14,008 nucleotides of DNA. It comes from Deltaproteobacteria bacterium (GTDB lineage Bacteria; Desulfobacterota; Desulfarculia; Adiutricales; Adiutricaceae). Where the stretch lies: positions 1 through 14,008 of the forward strand of contig JAITJB010000216.1 in assembly GCA_031279155.1 (NCBI GenBank), read 5' to 3'. The translations under genes were made by a program, and so were the position numbers. This document shows positions 1-6,649 of the stretch, piece by piece. How positions within the stretch are numbered: position 1 is the first letter of the stretch; every line of letters begins with the position of its first letter. The notes beneath the pieces are model-generated. The model was not told the DNA's origin and did not search any database. It saw only the letters and a program-made list of their open reading frames with translations.

Positions 1-1100
1 GTCACGGTAAAGGAGGCGTTGTCGCCGGGCATGACCATCTCGACCCCTTCGGGGAGGTTAACTACGCCGGTCACGTCAGTGGTCCGGAAATAGAACTGCG
101 GCCTGTAGCCATTAAAAAACGGCGTATGGCGTCCGCCCTCTTCCCTCGTTAAAACGTAGACCTCGGCCTTAAACTTGGTGTGGGGCGTAATCGATCCCGG
201 TTTAGCGACCACCTGGCCGCGCTCTACCTCATCGCGCTTAATACCCCTTAAGAGAAGCCCTACGTTATCGCCGGCCTGACCTTGATCTAGAAGCTTACGG
301 AACATCTCAACACCCGTGCAGACCGTCTTTTGCGGCGGACGGATGCCTAAGATCTCAACTTCGTCGGAGACCTTGATGATGCCCCTTTCCACTCTACCAG
401 TAACCACGGTGCCGCGGCCGGTGATGCCAAAGATATCCTCAATGGGCATCAAGAAGGGCTTATCAACGTCGCGAACGGGCTCGGGGATAAAGCTATCGAC
501 GGCGTCCATCAGCTCTAAGATGGGTTTGCAGTTTTCGCAGTCGCGTTTACCGCAGCCGCACTCCAAGGCCTTAAGGGCGCTACCACGGACAATGGGCGTA
601 TCATCGCCGGGGAAGGAGTTTTTAGTCAGTAAATCCCGAAGCTCAAGATCAACTAACTCCAAGAGCTCAGGATCATCAACCATATCACACTTATTTAAAA
701 AGACTACAATAGAGGGCACGCCCACCTGACGAGCCAATAAGATGTGCTCACGGGTCTGCGGCATGGGGCCGTCATCGGCGCCCACGACCAAAATAGCTCC
801 GTCCATCTGCGCGGCCCCAGAGATCATGTTCTTAATGTAGTCGGCGTGACCAGGGCAGTCGATATGGGCGTAGTGGCGCTTGGCGGTCTCGTACTCCACG
901 TGAGCCGTGGCGATGGTGATACCGCGCTCTTTTTCCTCTGGCGCCTTATCGATCTGATCGAAGGGTATGTAGTCGCCGCCGCCGGCTTTAGAGAGGACCA
1001 GGGTGATGGCCGCTGTTAAGGTCGTCTTGCCGTGGTCGATGTGCCCAATAGTACCCACGTTGACGTGGGGTTTGGAACGGTCAAATTTTTTCTTGGCCAT
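1..1100 (-). CDS. tuf: Elongation factor Tu, partial (3' end beyond window start)
   Basis: EF-Tu is the GTPase that delivers aminoacyl-tRNA to the ribosome in the cytoplasm. About 366 codons are visible from the ATG at 1098-1100; EF-Tu is usually about 395-400 residues, so only the last 30 or so are missing. Visible are the P-loop GHIDHGKT (residues 19-26), RGIT (59-62), DCPGH (81-85) and NKCD (136-139), then the start of the beta-barrel domains (GRGTVVTGRVERG, later GGRHTPF). A GGAGG ribosome binding site is at 1107-1111. It is the last gene of rpsL-rpsG-fusA-tuf, 44 bp after fusA, so it is presumably co-transcribed. Odd feature: the G domain has a four-cysteine cluster (Cys 181, 183, 188, 191; ECGCGKRDCENC) where many EF-Tu proteins have a short acidic stretch. 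The reading frame is intact throughout. Confidence 0.98.
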   Translation of the reverse strand, partial: MAKKKFDRSKPHVNVGTIGHIDHGKTTLTAAITLVLSKAGGGDYIPFDQIDKAPEEKERGITIATAHVEYETAKRHYAHIDCPGHADYIKNMISGAAQMDGAILVVGADDGPMPQTREHILLARQVGVPSIVVFLNKCDMVDDPELLELVDLELRDLLTKNSFPGDDTPIVRGSALKALECGCGKRDCENCKPILELMDAVDSFIPEPVRDVDKPFLMPIEDIFGITGRGTVVTGRVERGIIKVSDEVEILGIRPPQKTVCTGVEMFRKLLDQGQAGDNVGLLLRGIKRDEVERGQVVAKPGSITPHTKFKAEVYVLTREEGGRHTPFFNGYRPQFYFRTTDVTGVVNLPEGVEMVMPGDNASFTV

Positions 1101-1144
1101 GTTAAGCCTCCGTAAATTATATGCTCAAATAACCTAGTTAACTT

Positions 1145-3238
1145 TTAATGGTTCCTTTTAGCTTCCCTTTGAGCGGCCACTTCCTGGGCCACGGCCTCAG
1201 GCAGCGGCTGGTAACGCCCAAACTGCATACTAAAAGTTGCCCGGCCCTGGGTCCGGCTGCGAAGTTCGGTGGCGTAGCCGAACATGGAGGCCAAGGGCAC
1301 TTCGGCCTTGACCACCCTAGAGCCGGCTAGGGACTCCAGATTTGAGACCCGGCCGCGGCGAGAAGATAGATCGCCTATGACGTCGCCGACGTAATCTTCC
1401 GGGGTCACCACCTCTAAATCCATGATGGGCTCGATAATAATCGAGCCGGCCTTAGCTAGGCCTTCTTTGAGGCCCAAGGAGGCGGCGATGGTGTAGGCCA
1501 TCTCTGAGGAATCTACGTCATGGTAGGAGCCGTCAAAGAGAGTGACCTTAAGATCGGTTACCGGAAAGCCGGCCCTGACTCCGCCCTTTTTAGCCGCCTC
1601 AGCCGCTCCCTCGCCAATGGCGTTGAAGTATTCTTTGGGCACCGTGCCGCCGACTACTTGGGTGGCGTACTCAAATCCCGTACCCGGCTCTAGTGGCTCT
1701 AATCTCAACCAAACGTGACCGTACTGACCGCGACCGCCGGTCTGGCGCACATAGCGGCCTTCGGCTTCGACCTTTTTGGTGATCGTCTCGCGGTAAGCTA
1801 CCTGGGGGGCCCCGAGGTTAGCTGAAACTTTAAATTCCCGAAGCAGCCTATCGGCGATAATCTCTAAGTGAAGTTCCCCCATGCCCGAAATGATGGTCTC
1901 GCCAGTTTCCTGATCGGTTTTAACCCGAAAGGAGGGGTCTTCGGTGGCCAGCTTGGCCAGGGCCACCCCTAATTTATCGGCTTCATCTTTATTTTTGGGC
2001 GACAAAGCGATATGGATGACCGGCTCGGGGATGTACATCTGCTCTAAGATTAACGGTTTAGCTTCATCGCAGAGGGTGTCGCCGGTCGAAGAATTTCTAA
2101 GACCAACAGCGGCGACGATATCGCCGGCGCCGGCTTCCTTAATCTCCTCGCGCTTGTTGGCGTGCATCTTAAGGAGTCGGCCAATTTTTTCGCGGGTAGA
2201 CCTTCCAGAATTAAATACCTGATCTCCGCTTTTAAGGGTCCCCGAATAGATCCTTAAAAAGGTCAGGTGCCCCACGTACGGGTCGCTCATGAGCTTGAAG
2301 GCTAAAGCCGAAAAAGGCGCCTCATCGTCGGCTGGCCGCTCAACGACGTTGCGGTCGGGGTCGAGCCCGCTCACCGGCTTAATGTCCACCGGTGAGGGCA
2401 AAAAATCGACCACAGCGTCCAAGAGAGGCTGAACGCCTTTATTTTTAAAGGCCGAACCCAAAAGGACCGGCACGCATTTAAGGCCAATGGTCCCCTGACG
2501 CAAGATCTCGCGGAGCTTTTTAGCCGGAACGTCGCGGCCCTCGAGGAAATCTTCGATCAAAGAGTCATCGAAATCGGCTAAAACCTCGATCATTGCGTTT
2601 CTGGCTTCAGCCGCCTCCTCGAGCATCTCTTTAGGAATTTCAGTTTCCTCATAGCGCGAGGGGTCGGTGGGATCGTTAATGTAGCGCAGGGCCTTCATCT
2701 CGAGCAGATCGATTAAGCCGCTAAATTTTTCCTCGCGGCCGATGGGCAGCTGAAGCAAAACTGGCGTTGCCGATAAGCGCTCGCGAATTTCCGATAGGCA
2801 GCGGCGGTAATCAGAACCTAGCCGATCCATTTTATTTATGAAGGCAATCCTCGGCACCCCGTAGCGGTCGGCCTGACGCCAGACGGTCTCCGACTGCGGC
2901 TGAACGCAACCAACAGCGCAGAAGACGGCCACAGCCCCGTCTAAGACCCTCAGGCTTCTCTCCACCTCAATGGTGAAGTCTACGTGGCCAGGGGTATCTA
3001 TTAAATTGATACGTTTTTTCCGCCAAAAACAGGTGGTCGCAGCCGAGGTAATGGTAATGCCTCGTTCTTGCTCTTGGGCCATCCAATCCATGACCGCTTG
3101 CCCATCGTGGACCTCACCGATCTTTTGGGAAACGCCGGTATAAAACAGTATGCGCTCAGAGGTCGTGGTCTTGCCAGCGTCGATGTGGGCAATGATGCCG
3201 ATATTGCGGGTGTCGGCTATGGAAACCTGACGGGCCAA
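1145..3238 (-). CDS. fusA: Elongation factor G
   Basis: EF-G is the GTPase that drives translocation of tRNA and mRNA on the ribosome and helps recycle ribosomes. The 697 residues match the normal length. Motifs seen: AHIDAGKTT (17-25), RGITITSA (59-66), DTPGH (81-85) and NKMD (135-138), followed by the usual domain II-V region (for example GMGELHLEII, and GRGQYGHVWL in domain IV). The start is TTG at 3236-3238. It encodes the conserved opening ARQVSIADTRNIGIIAHID, and no ATG or GTG gives a plausible N-terminus. A GAGGA Shine-Dalgarno-like sequence lies about 11 nt upstream (3250-3254). The gene sits between rpsG (182 bp upstream) and tuf (44 bp downstream) in the str operon. The segment usually reading GGVxPQSETVWRQ has Cys in place of the second Gly. 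A single-copy str-operon EF-G is by far the best call; fusA paralogues usually lie elsewhere. Confidence 0.98.
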   Translation of the reverse strand: MARQVSIADTRNIGIIAHIDAGKTTTSERILFYTGVSQKIGEVHDGQAVMDWMAQEQERGITITSAATTCFWRKKRINLIDTPGHVDFTIEVERSLRVLDGAVAVFCAVGCVQPQSETVWRQADRYGVPRIAFINKMDRLGSDYRRCLSEIRERLSATPVLLQLPIGREEKFSGLIDLLEMKALRYINDPTDPSRYEETEIPKEMLEEAAEARNAMIEVLADFDDSLIEDFLEGRDVPAKKLREILRQGTIGLKCVPVLLGSAFKNKGVQPLLDAVVDFLPSPVDIKPVSGLDPDRNVVERPADDEAPFSALAFKLMSDPYVGHLTFLRIYSGTLKSGDQVFNSGRSTREKIGRLLKMHANKREEIKEAGAGDIVAAVGLRNSSTGDTLCDEAKPLILEQMYIPEPVIHIALSPKNKDEADKLGVALAKLATEDPSFRVKTDQETGETIISGMGELHLEIIADRLLREFKVSANLGAPQVAYRETITKKVEAEGRYVRQTGGRGQYGHVWLRLEPLEPGTGFEYATQVVGGTVPKEYFNAIGEGAAEAAKKGGVRAGFPVTDLKVTLFDGSYHDVDSSEMAYTIAASLGLKEGLAKAGSIIIEPIMDLEVVTPEDYVGDVIGDLSSRRGRVSNLESLAGSRVVKAEVPLASMFGYATELRSRTQGRATFSMQFGRYQPLPEAVAQEVAAQREAKRNH

Positions 3239-3258
3239 AATTTATTCTATCCTCTAAT

Positions 3259-3318
3259 GTAATAGTAAGCTTTTTAATATTAAGCTTGTTAATAGTAAGA
3301 TTATTAATAGCTAACTTG
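3259..3318 (-). repeat. Four-copy 15-bp AT-rich tandem repeat in the rpsG-fusA gap
   Basis: Four consecutive 15-nt units can be aligned on the plus strand: 3259-3273, 3274-3288, 3289-3303 and 3304-3318. The consensus is roughly TTAATAGTAAGCTTG; the middle copies differ from it at only a few positions. The tract lies just upstream of the fusA ribosome binding site, inside the str operon transcript. Read on the minus strand it could encode a 5-residue repeat, because the period is a multiple of three, but the only ORF has no ribosome binding site and overlaps the start of fusA in another frame. I see it as non-coding spacer repeat DNA, perhaps grown by slippage. Confidence 0.75.
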
Positions 3319-3354
3319 TCGTTTACTAGATAATCTTCCAATAACGAGCCATTT

Positions 3355-3402
3355 AGGCCTCGACCATTTTGAGCGAGGCCTCTAAAAAAACCAAGCGGTT
3401 TT
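3355..3402 (-). other. Hairpins between rpsG and fusA
   Basis: An 8-bp perfect inverted repeat (AGGCCTCG at 3355-3362, CGAGGCCT at 3374-3381, 11-nt loop) lies downstream of rpsG. Just before it in the transcript is a small AAAACC-GCTT-GGTTTT stem running into a further run of T (about 3384-3402). The small stem with its T run resembles a weak intrinsic terminator or pause. The larger stem has no T tract after it on the coding strand and could be an mRNA processing or stability element. Function is inferred only from shape. Confidence 0.4.
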
Positions 3403-3420
3403 CAAAGAGCTAAATGTCCA

Positions 3421-3891
3421 TCACCAGCGGTAGTGAGCGAAAGCCTTGTTGGCTTCGGCCATACGGTGGGTATCCTCACGCTTTTTGACTGAAGCCCCGC
3501 GGCCCTGGGCGGCGTCCATGAGTTCGCCGGCCAATTTAGCCATCATGCCTTTTTCGCCCCGGCCTTGGGCATAGTTGATCAGCCAACGAATCGACAGGGC
3601 GGCCCGGCGGTCGGGCCGGATCTCAACCGGGACCTGGTAGGTCGAGCCACCAACCCGGCGGCTTTTGACCTCTAGGGCCGGACGGACCTGGTCCAGAGCT
3701 TTCTCAAAGGTCTTGATGGGGTCATCCTTAGTGCGTTCGGCAATCAGGTTAATAGCCCCATAAAATATGCGCTCGGCGCAACTTTTCTTGCCCCGACGCA
3801 AAAGATTGTTTATGAACCTAGACACCATCTTGTTGCCGTACCGGGGATCGGGCAGTATCTCCCGCTTGGAAACCTCTCTACGCCTTGGCAT
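3421..3891 (-). CDS. rpsG: 30S ribosomal protein S7
   Basis: S7 is a primary binding protein of the 16S rRNA 3' domain and nucleates assembly of the small-subunit head. The 156 residues match the usual bacterial length. The product begins PRRREVSKREILPDPRYGNK and ends KAFAHYRW; the internal stretch SRRVGGSTYQVPVEI is diagnostic of S7. The ATG at 3889-3891 has an AAGGA ribosome binding site about 7 nt upstream. It is the second gene of the str operon, 106 bp after rpsL and 182 bp before fusA. In E. coli, S7 is also the translational repressor of this operon, acting at the rpsL-rpsG gap. A hairpin in the corresponding gap here is described separately. Confidence 0.98.
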   Translation of the reverse strand: MPRRREVSKREILPDPRYGNKMVSRFINNLLRRGKKSCAERIFYGAINLIAERTKDDPIKTFEKALDQVRPALEVKSRRVGGSTYQVPVEIRPDRRAALSIRWLINYAQGRGEKGMMAKLAGELMDAAQGRGASVKKREDTHRMAEANKAFAHYRW

Positions 3892-3954
3892 TTAACATCC
3901 TTTTTCTTTTGACTCTAGCTTTTATCGATATTGGGTTGAAAAGGCCTAGCCCTC

Positions 3955-3991
3955 AAAAACACAACCGGCCAAGTTGTAAATCTTGGTCGGT
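3955..3991 (-). promoter_or_regulatory. Intercistronic hairpin with T run between rpsL and rpsG
   Basis: On the coding (minus) strand, just after the rpsL stop codon, ACCGACCAAG and CTTGGCCGGT form a 10-bp stem with one A-C mismatch and an 8-nt loop (plus-strand arms 3964-3973 and 3982-3991). TGTG and then a run of five T (3955-3959) follow. This could act as an attenuator that lowers expression of distal genes. It could also be part of an S7-binding autoregulatory site, because in E. coli S7 represses the str operon by binding this intergenic region. The sequence does not show which. Confidence 0.45.
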
Positions 3992-3997
3992 CGGGTA

Positions 3998-4369
3998 TTA
4001 CTTGGGCCTCTTGGCGCCATATTTGCTGCGACCCTGACGGCGTTTTTGGACGCCGATGGAGTCTAAGGTACCGCGAATAATGTGATAGCGCACGCCTGGT
4101 AGGTCTTTGACGCGGCCCCCGCGAATCATGACCACGGAGTGTTCCTGGAGGTTGTGACCCTCGCCCGGAATGTAACTAGTCACTTCCATGGAGTTGGTCA
4201 AGCGAACGCGGGCCACCTTGCGAAGGGCCGAGTTGGGCTTTTTCGGGGTGGCCGTATAGACCCTGATGCAGACCCCACGTTTTTGCGGGCAGCCCTTGAG
4301 AGCTGGAACCGTGTTTTTCTTAAGTTGGGCCTGGCGACCGAGGCGTATGAGCTGGTTAATGGTCGGCAT
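3998..4369 (-). CDS. rpsL: 30S ribosomal protein S12
   Basis: S12 sits at the decoding centre and controls translational accuracy. The 123 residues match the usual length. Diagnostic stretches are TPKKPNSALRKVARVRLTN, GEGHNLQEHSV and GGRVKDLPGVRYH. The two lysines whose substitution classically gives streptomycin resistance are both present (Lys43 and Lys88 in this numbering), as is Asp89, which is methylthiolated in many bacteria. The ATG at 4367-4369 is preceded by a modest CAGG ribosome binding site about 6 nt upstream. It is the first gene of the str operon, behind a long structured leader and a strong promoter. Confidence 0.98.
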   Translation of the reverse strand: MPTINQLIRLGRQAQLKKNTVPALKGCPQKRGVCIRVYTATPKKPNSALRKVARVRLTNSMEVTSYIPGEGHNLQEHSVVMIRGGRVKDLPGVRYHIIRGTLDSIGVQKRRQGRSKYGAKRPK

Positions 4370-4716
4370 TGTTTACCTGCGCCTTGGACTAGAAAGCGTC
4401 TTTTAAAATAAAGACCTTTGTAAAAAAACCAAAAATTGTCTGCACCAAAAAAAAGTGACAAAAAACACCTTCACCAGGCCTTAAGACCCTGTGGACCTTT
4501 TAAGAGCCTTTATCTGCTCCTATTTCCGGGGCTAATAAGCCAAAACGGAACGGTCCGGGGTGCACCCGGGAAGGTTACGGGTTTTTCTTTCCAAAGAAAG
4601 AAAATTAACCCGAAACTTTGCGACCTCTCAAGTTTTATCCTCTGAAGGCTCCACATGACCATATCGGGCCCTGCTTCAGAGTTTACTCGGTTGCTCAAGA
4701 AGCCGCCTAAGCGGAC
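4370..4716 (-). other. Long structured 5' leader of the str operon
   Basis: From the inferred transcription start near 4716 to the rpsL start, about 347 nt contain no convincing gene. Stems seen, in transcript order: a short CCGC-TTAG-GCGG hairpin at the extreme 5' end (4703-4714); a perfect 8-bp stem with a long loop (arms 4640-4647 and 4674-4681); a long hairpin with a 6-bp outer and 8-bp inner stem separated by a 3-nt bulge (4578-4612); a 10-bp palindrome GGGTGCACCC (4558-4567); and two weak stems near 4461-4497 followed by runs of 6 and 8 T (about 4446-4466). The last resembles an attenuator. A 62-codon frame starting with TTG runs through part of it, but it has no ribosome binding site and an unremarkable sequence. 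The region looks like a regulatory or processed leader RNA. Confidence 0.5.
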
Positions 4717-4722
4717 TTTGGA

Positions 4723-4751
4723 GTTATAACAGAACTACCAGCATGTGTCAA
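4723..4751 (-). promoter_or_regulatory. Sigma70-type promoter of the str operon
   Basis: On the minus strand a perfect -35 box TTGACA (plus-strand 4746-4751) is separated by exactly 17 bp from a -10 box TATAAC (4723-4728), five of six matches to consensus. Transcription would start near 4716. The -35 box lies only about 32 bp beyond the tilS stop codon, after an AT-rich tract. Its strength fits ribosomal protein and elongation factor genes. No good intrinsic terminator separates tilS from it, so some read-through from tilS is possible. Confidence 0.8.
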
Positions 4752-4783
4752 GCAATTTTAAAAAAAATCTTCGACAAAATAGT

Positions 4784-5821
4784 TTAGCCACTATATGCTG
4801 AGAGATATCTAGAAGCAAGCCCAATATGTAGGAACCTACCTTGGCGCTGAACTCGGCGTCCGCCAGGCAGATCGACTCCGCCCTCTTGCTCTCGCCCGAC
4901 GTAGTCCAAAAACATCTCCACGCTCTGAAAGGAGACCGGCTCCCCGCCCCCGGGGCTGGGAATTTTTATCCGCCTAAGAAGCCTCCCAACTAAGCGCCGG
5001 CGCTCGGCTAAAGTTAAGGCCATTAGGCCGGCGGCTTCGAGGCTAAATCGTCCATCACTTAAGTTTGCGACTAAAGATCCCTCCAAACGGTCGAGCCAAG
5101 ATTGCCAAAACTCTTCTTCGGCGGCGGCCAGGGAGGCGGCCCGGCCCAAGGCGGTTTTGACGGCCGGGTTAAGGGTCTCCATGGCCGGTAGGATGTTTAG
5201 GCGGACCCAATTGCGGTCAAAGCGGGGATCGCTATTGGAGGGGTCCTCTAACCAGGTTAGTTCTGACCCCGAAAGATAGGTTAATATCTCAGATCTTGTT
5301 AAGCCCAAAAGAGGTCTTATTATACGCCCGTTAACCTCCGGGATACCGGCCAGGCCCCCTGGCCCAACCCCTCGGGATAAGCGGAGGATGATGGTCTCGG
5401 CTTGATCGTCAGCTTGATGGGCGGTGACGATATAGTCCCCGCCCCATAAGCTTAGTTCGCCCTCTAAAAACTCGTATCTGGCCTTGCGGGCGGCTTCCTC
5501 GAGGCCCTTACCGCGCTCTTGGGCCAAAAGCTTAACCTCGCGCCTAGCGGTTTTAAAGGCTAGGCCCATCTTTTTAGCCACCTGGCCAGCCCATAGGGCC
5601 TCTTTGGCCGATTCCTCGCGCAGAGCGTGGTCCAAATGGGCCACCAATAAGTTTTCTTTTGGTAAGTTTTCGGCTAAAAGGCTCAAGAGGGCCATAGAAT
5701 CTGGCCCCCCGGAAAAAGCGCATAAAAAGCGGCCCTTAGGAAAGCTGGGGCAAATCCTGGCCATGACCGCCTGAAAACGGGCCTTTAGCCGCTCGATATC
5801 ATTTTTATATTGGCTCAACAA
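4784..5821 (-). CDS. tilS: tRNA(Ile)-lysidine synthetase
   Basis: TilS uses ATP and lysine to convert C34 of the CAU-anticodon tRNA-Ile to lysidine, so that it reads AUA as isoleucine; it is normally essential. The 345-residue product has the N-type ATP-pyrophosphatase PP-loop SGGPDS (37-42), HLDHALR (62-68), TAHQADDQAET (133-143), LEDPSN (191-196) and the following RN..R segment (203-207). At 345 residues it is shorter than the E. coli enzyme (about 430), so the C-terminal part is reduced, as in other short TilS forms. The start is TTG at 5819-5821 with AGGCGGA about 6 nt upstream, overlapping the stop codon of the upstream cyclase gene. The 11-bp gap suggests coupled translation. An ATG at 5762-5764 would also keep the PP-loop, but its spacing to a ribosome binding site is poor. 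Confidence 0.95.
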   Translation of the reverse strand: MLSQYKNDIERLKARFQAVMARICPSFPKGRFLCAFSGGPDSMALLSLLAENLPKENLLVAHLDHALREESAKEALWAGQVAKKMGLAFKTARREVKLLAQERGKGLEEAARKARYEFLEGELSLWGGDYIVTAHQADDQAETIILRLSRGVGPGGLAGIPEVNGRIIRPLLGLTRSEILTYLSGSELTWLEDPSNSDPRFDRNWVRLNILPAMETLNPAVKTALGRAASLAAAEEEFWQSWLDRLEGSLVANLSDGRFSLEAAGLMALTLAERRRLVGRLLRRIKIPSPGGGEPVSFQSVEMFLDYVGREQEGGVDLPGGRRVQRQGRFLHIGLASRYLSAYSG

Positions 5822-5832
5822 AGACGATCCGC

Positions 5833-6504
5833 CTAAAAGTCGTAGGCCACTATCCTAACCGGCGAAGCGCTGCCGCCGGCAATTTTAAGCGGGAAGGCCG
5901 AAACCAGCCTTTTTTTGCCATCCATGACCTCTTGAGGAAAGTTGACCTCTTCTATGACCAAAATACCGGCGCCTAGTAAAATCTCGTGGCAGGGTCTGGC
6001 CTTTTCCCTGGAACCATGACCGCCCAAGCTTAGAGCGTCGATACCCACGGCTTTAACCTTCAGATCTTTTAAGGCTTGGGCCCCTGGGCCATCGAGATAG
6101 GGCCATTTTTTTAGATAATCCTCTTCAAAGCCTCTTCTTTGGTTCCAACCAGTGTTTATTAAAACAAAATCCCCCTCTTGGATCTCTGTAAGCCAGGGGG
6201 CCAAGAGTTCCGGGCCAATGGGCTCGTCCGGACCTATTTTTTCCCTTAAATCGACAAAGACGCCGCGCCCCCAAAACCTCTCTAGCGGAAGGCTAACGCA
6301 GTCGCCAGCTCCATCGTAGAAGTGGTCAGGGGTATCGACGTGGGTCACCAGATGGGAGCTTACGACCATAGTTTCAGCGTTATAGCCTTCCCTGACCCGG
6401 TGAGAGGTCCTAGTGATTTGAGGAACTGGCATCCTAGGGTAGGCTGGACAGCCGTGGTAAATAGTTAGACTCAAATCGTAAAGCTTAACCTTACTTATAT
6501 CCAT
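5833..6504 (-). CDS. Cyclase/KynB-family metal-dependent hydrolase
   Basis: This 223-residue protein belongs to the cyclase family (Pfam 'Cyclase'), which includes kynurenine formamidase KynB and isatin hydrolase. These are metal-dependent amidases or lactamases using Mn or Zn. Support: the N-terminal YDLSLTIYHGCPAYPR segment and the metal-binding signature SHLVTHVDTPDHF, with His51, His55, Asp57 and His61. The usual motif is HxGTHxDxPxH; here the Gly is Val. Later VGIDALSLGG and the closing HEILLGAGILVIEEV also fit the family. The ATG at 6502-6504 has AAGGGA upstream. It lies 11 bp before tilS and about 146 bp after a terminator ending the hydroxy-acid oxidase gene. Nothing around it suggests tryptophan breakdown, so the substrate is unknown; a specific kynB call would be over-reach. 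Confidence 0.85.
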   Translation of the reverse strand: MDISKVKLYDLSLTIYHGCPAYPRMPVPQITRTSHRVREGYNAETMVVSSHLVTHVDTPDHFYDGAGDCVSLPLERFWGRGVFVDLREKIGPDEPIGPELLAPWLTEIQEGDFVLINTGWNQRRGFEEDYLKKWPYLDGPGAQALKDLKVKAVGIDALSLGGHGSREKARPCHEILLGAGILVIEEVNFPQEVMDGKKRLVSAFPLKIAGGSASPVRIVAYDF

Positions 6505-6524
6505 GATAATTCCCTTAAAATTCT

Positions 6525-6552
6525 AGTATAAATCGGCCTAGCATTTTGATTA
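6525..6552 (-). promoter_or_regulatory. Possible promoter for the cyclase-tilS pair
   Basis: On the minus strand a -10-like TATACT (plus-strand 6525-6530) lies about 20 bp upstream of the cyclase start. The best -35 at 16-18 bp spacing is poor (TAATCA, 6547-6552). A promoter is expected here because a strong terminator closes the upstream gene, but the box match is weak. Confidence 0.35.
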
Positions 6553-6603
6553 GGGCCAAAAAACAAGATTATTGTATCACATGCGCTTGGAATTTAAGAG
6601 GAG

Positions 6604-6641
6604 AGGAAAATCGGTCGGGGATGAGAAGCCATCCCCGACCG
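6604..6641 (-). terminator. Intrinsic terminator of the alpha-hydroxy-acid oxidase gene
   Basis: A perfect 12-bp GC-rich stem (arms CGGTCGGGGATG at 6612-6623 and CATCCCCGACCG at 6630-6641, 6-nt loop) begins 8 nt after the stop codon at 6650-6652. On the coding strand it is followed by ATTTTCC, a short T tract. It separates this gene from the cyclase-tilS unit. Confidence 0.85.
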
Positions 6642-6649
6642 GTAGCGAG

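Noticed and set aside
316..1019. Plus-strand open frames opposite tuf
   Set aside because: They are antisense shadows of a highly conserved gene, without ribosome binding sites or recognisable products.
3156..3341. Minus-strand frame encoding a five-residue repeat (KLxIN-like) before fusA
   Set aside because: It overlaps the start of fusA in another frame and has no ribosome binding site. The peptide repeat is explained by the 15-bp DNA repeat.
4510..4698. 62-codon frame on the minus strand inside the str leader as a leader peptide gene
   Set aside because: TTG start without a ribosome binding site, no recognisable protein features, no run of regulatory codons, and it overlaps perfect RNA stems.
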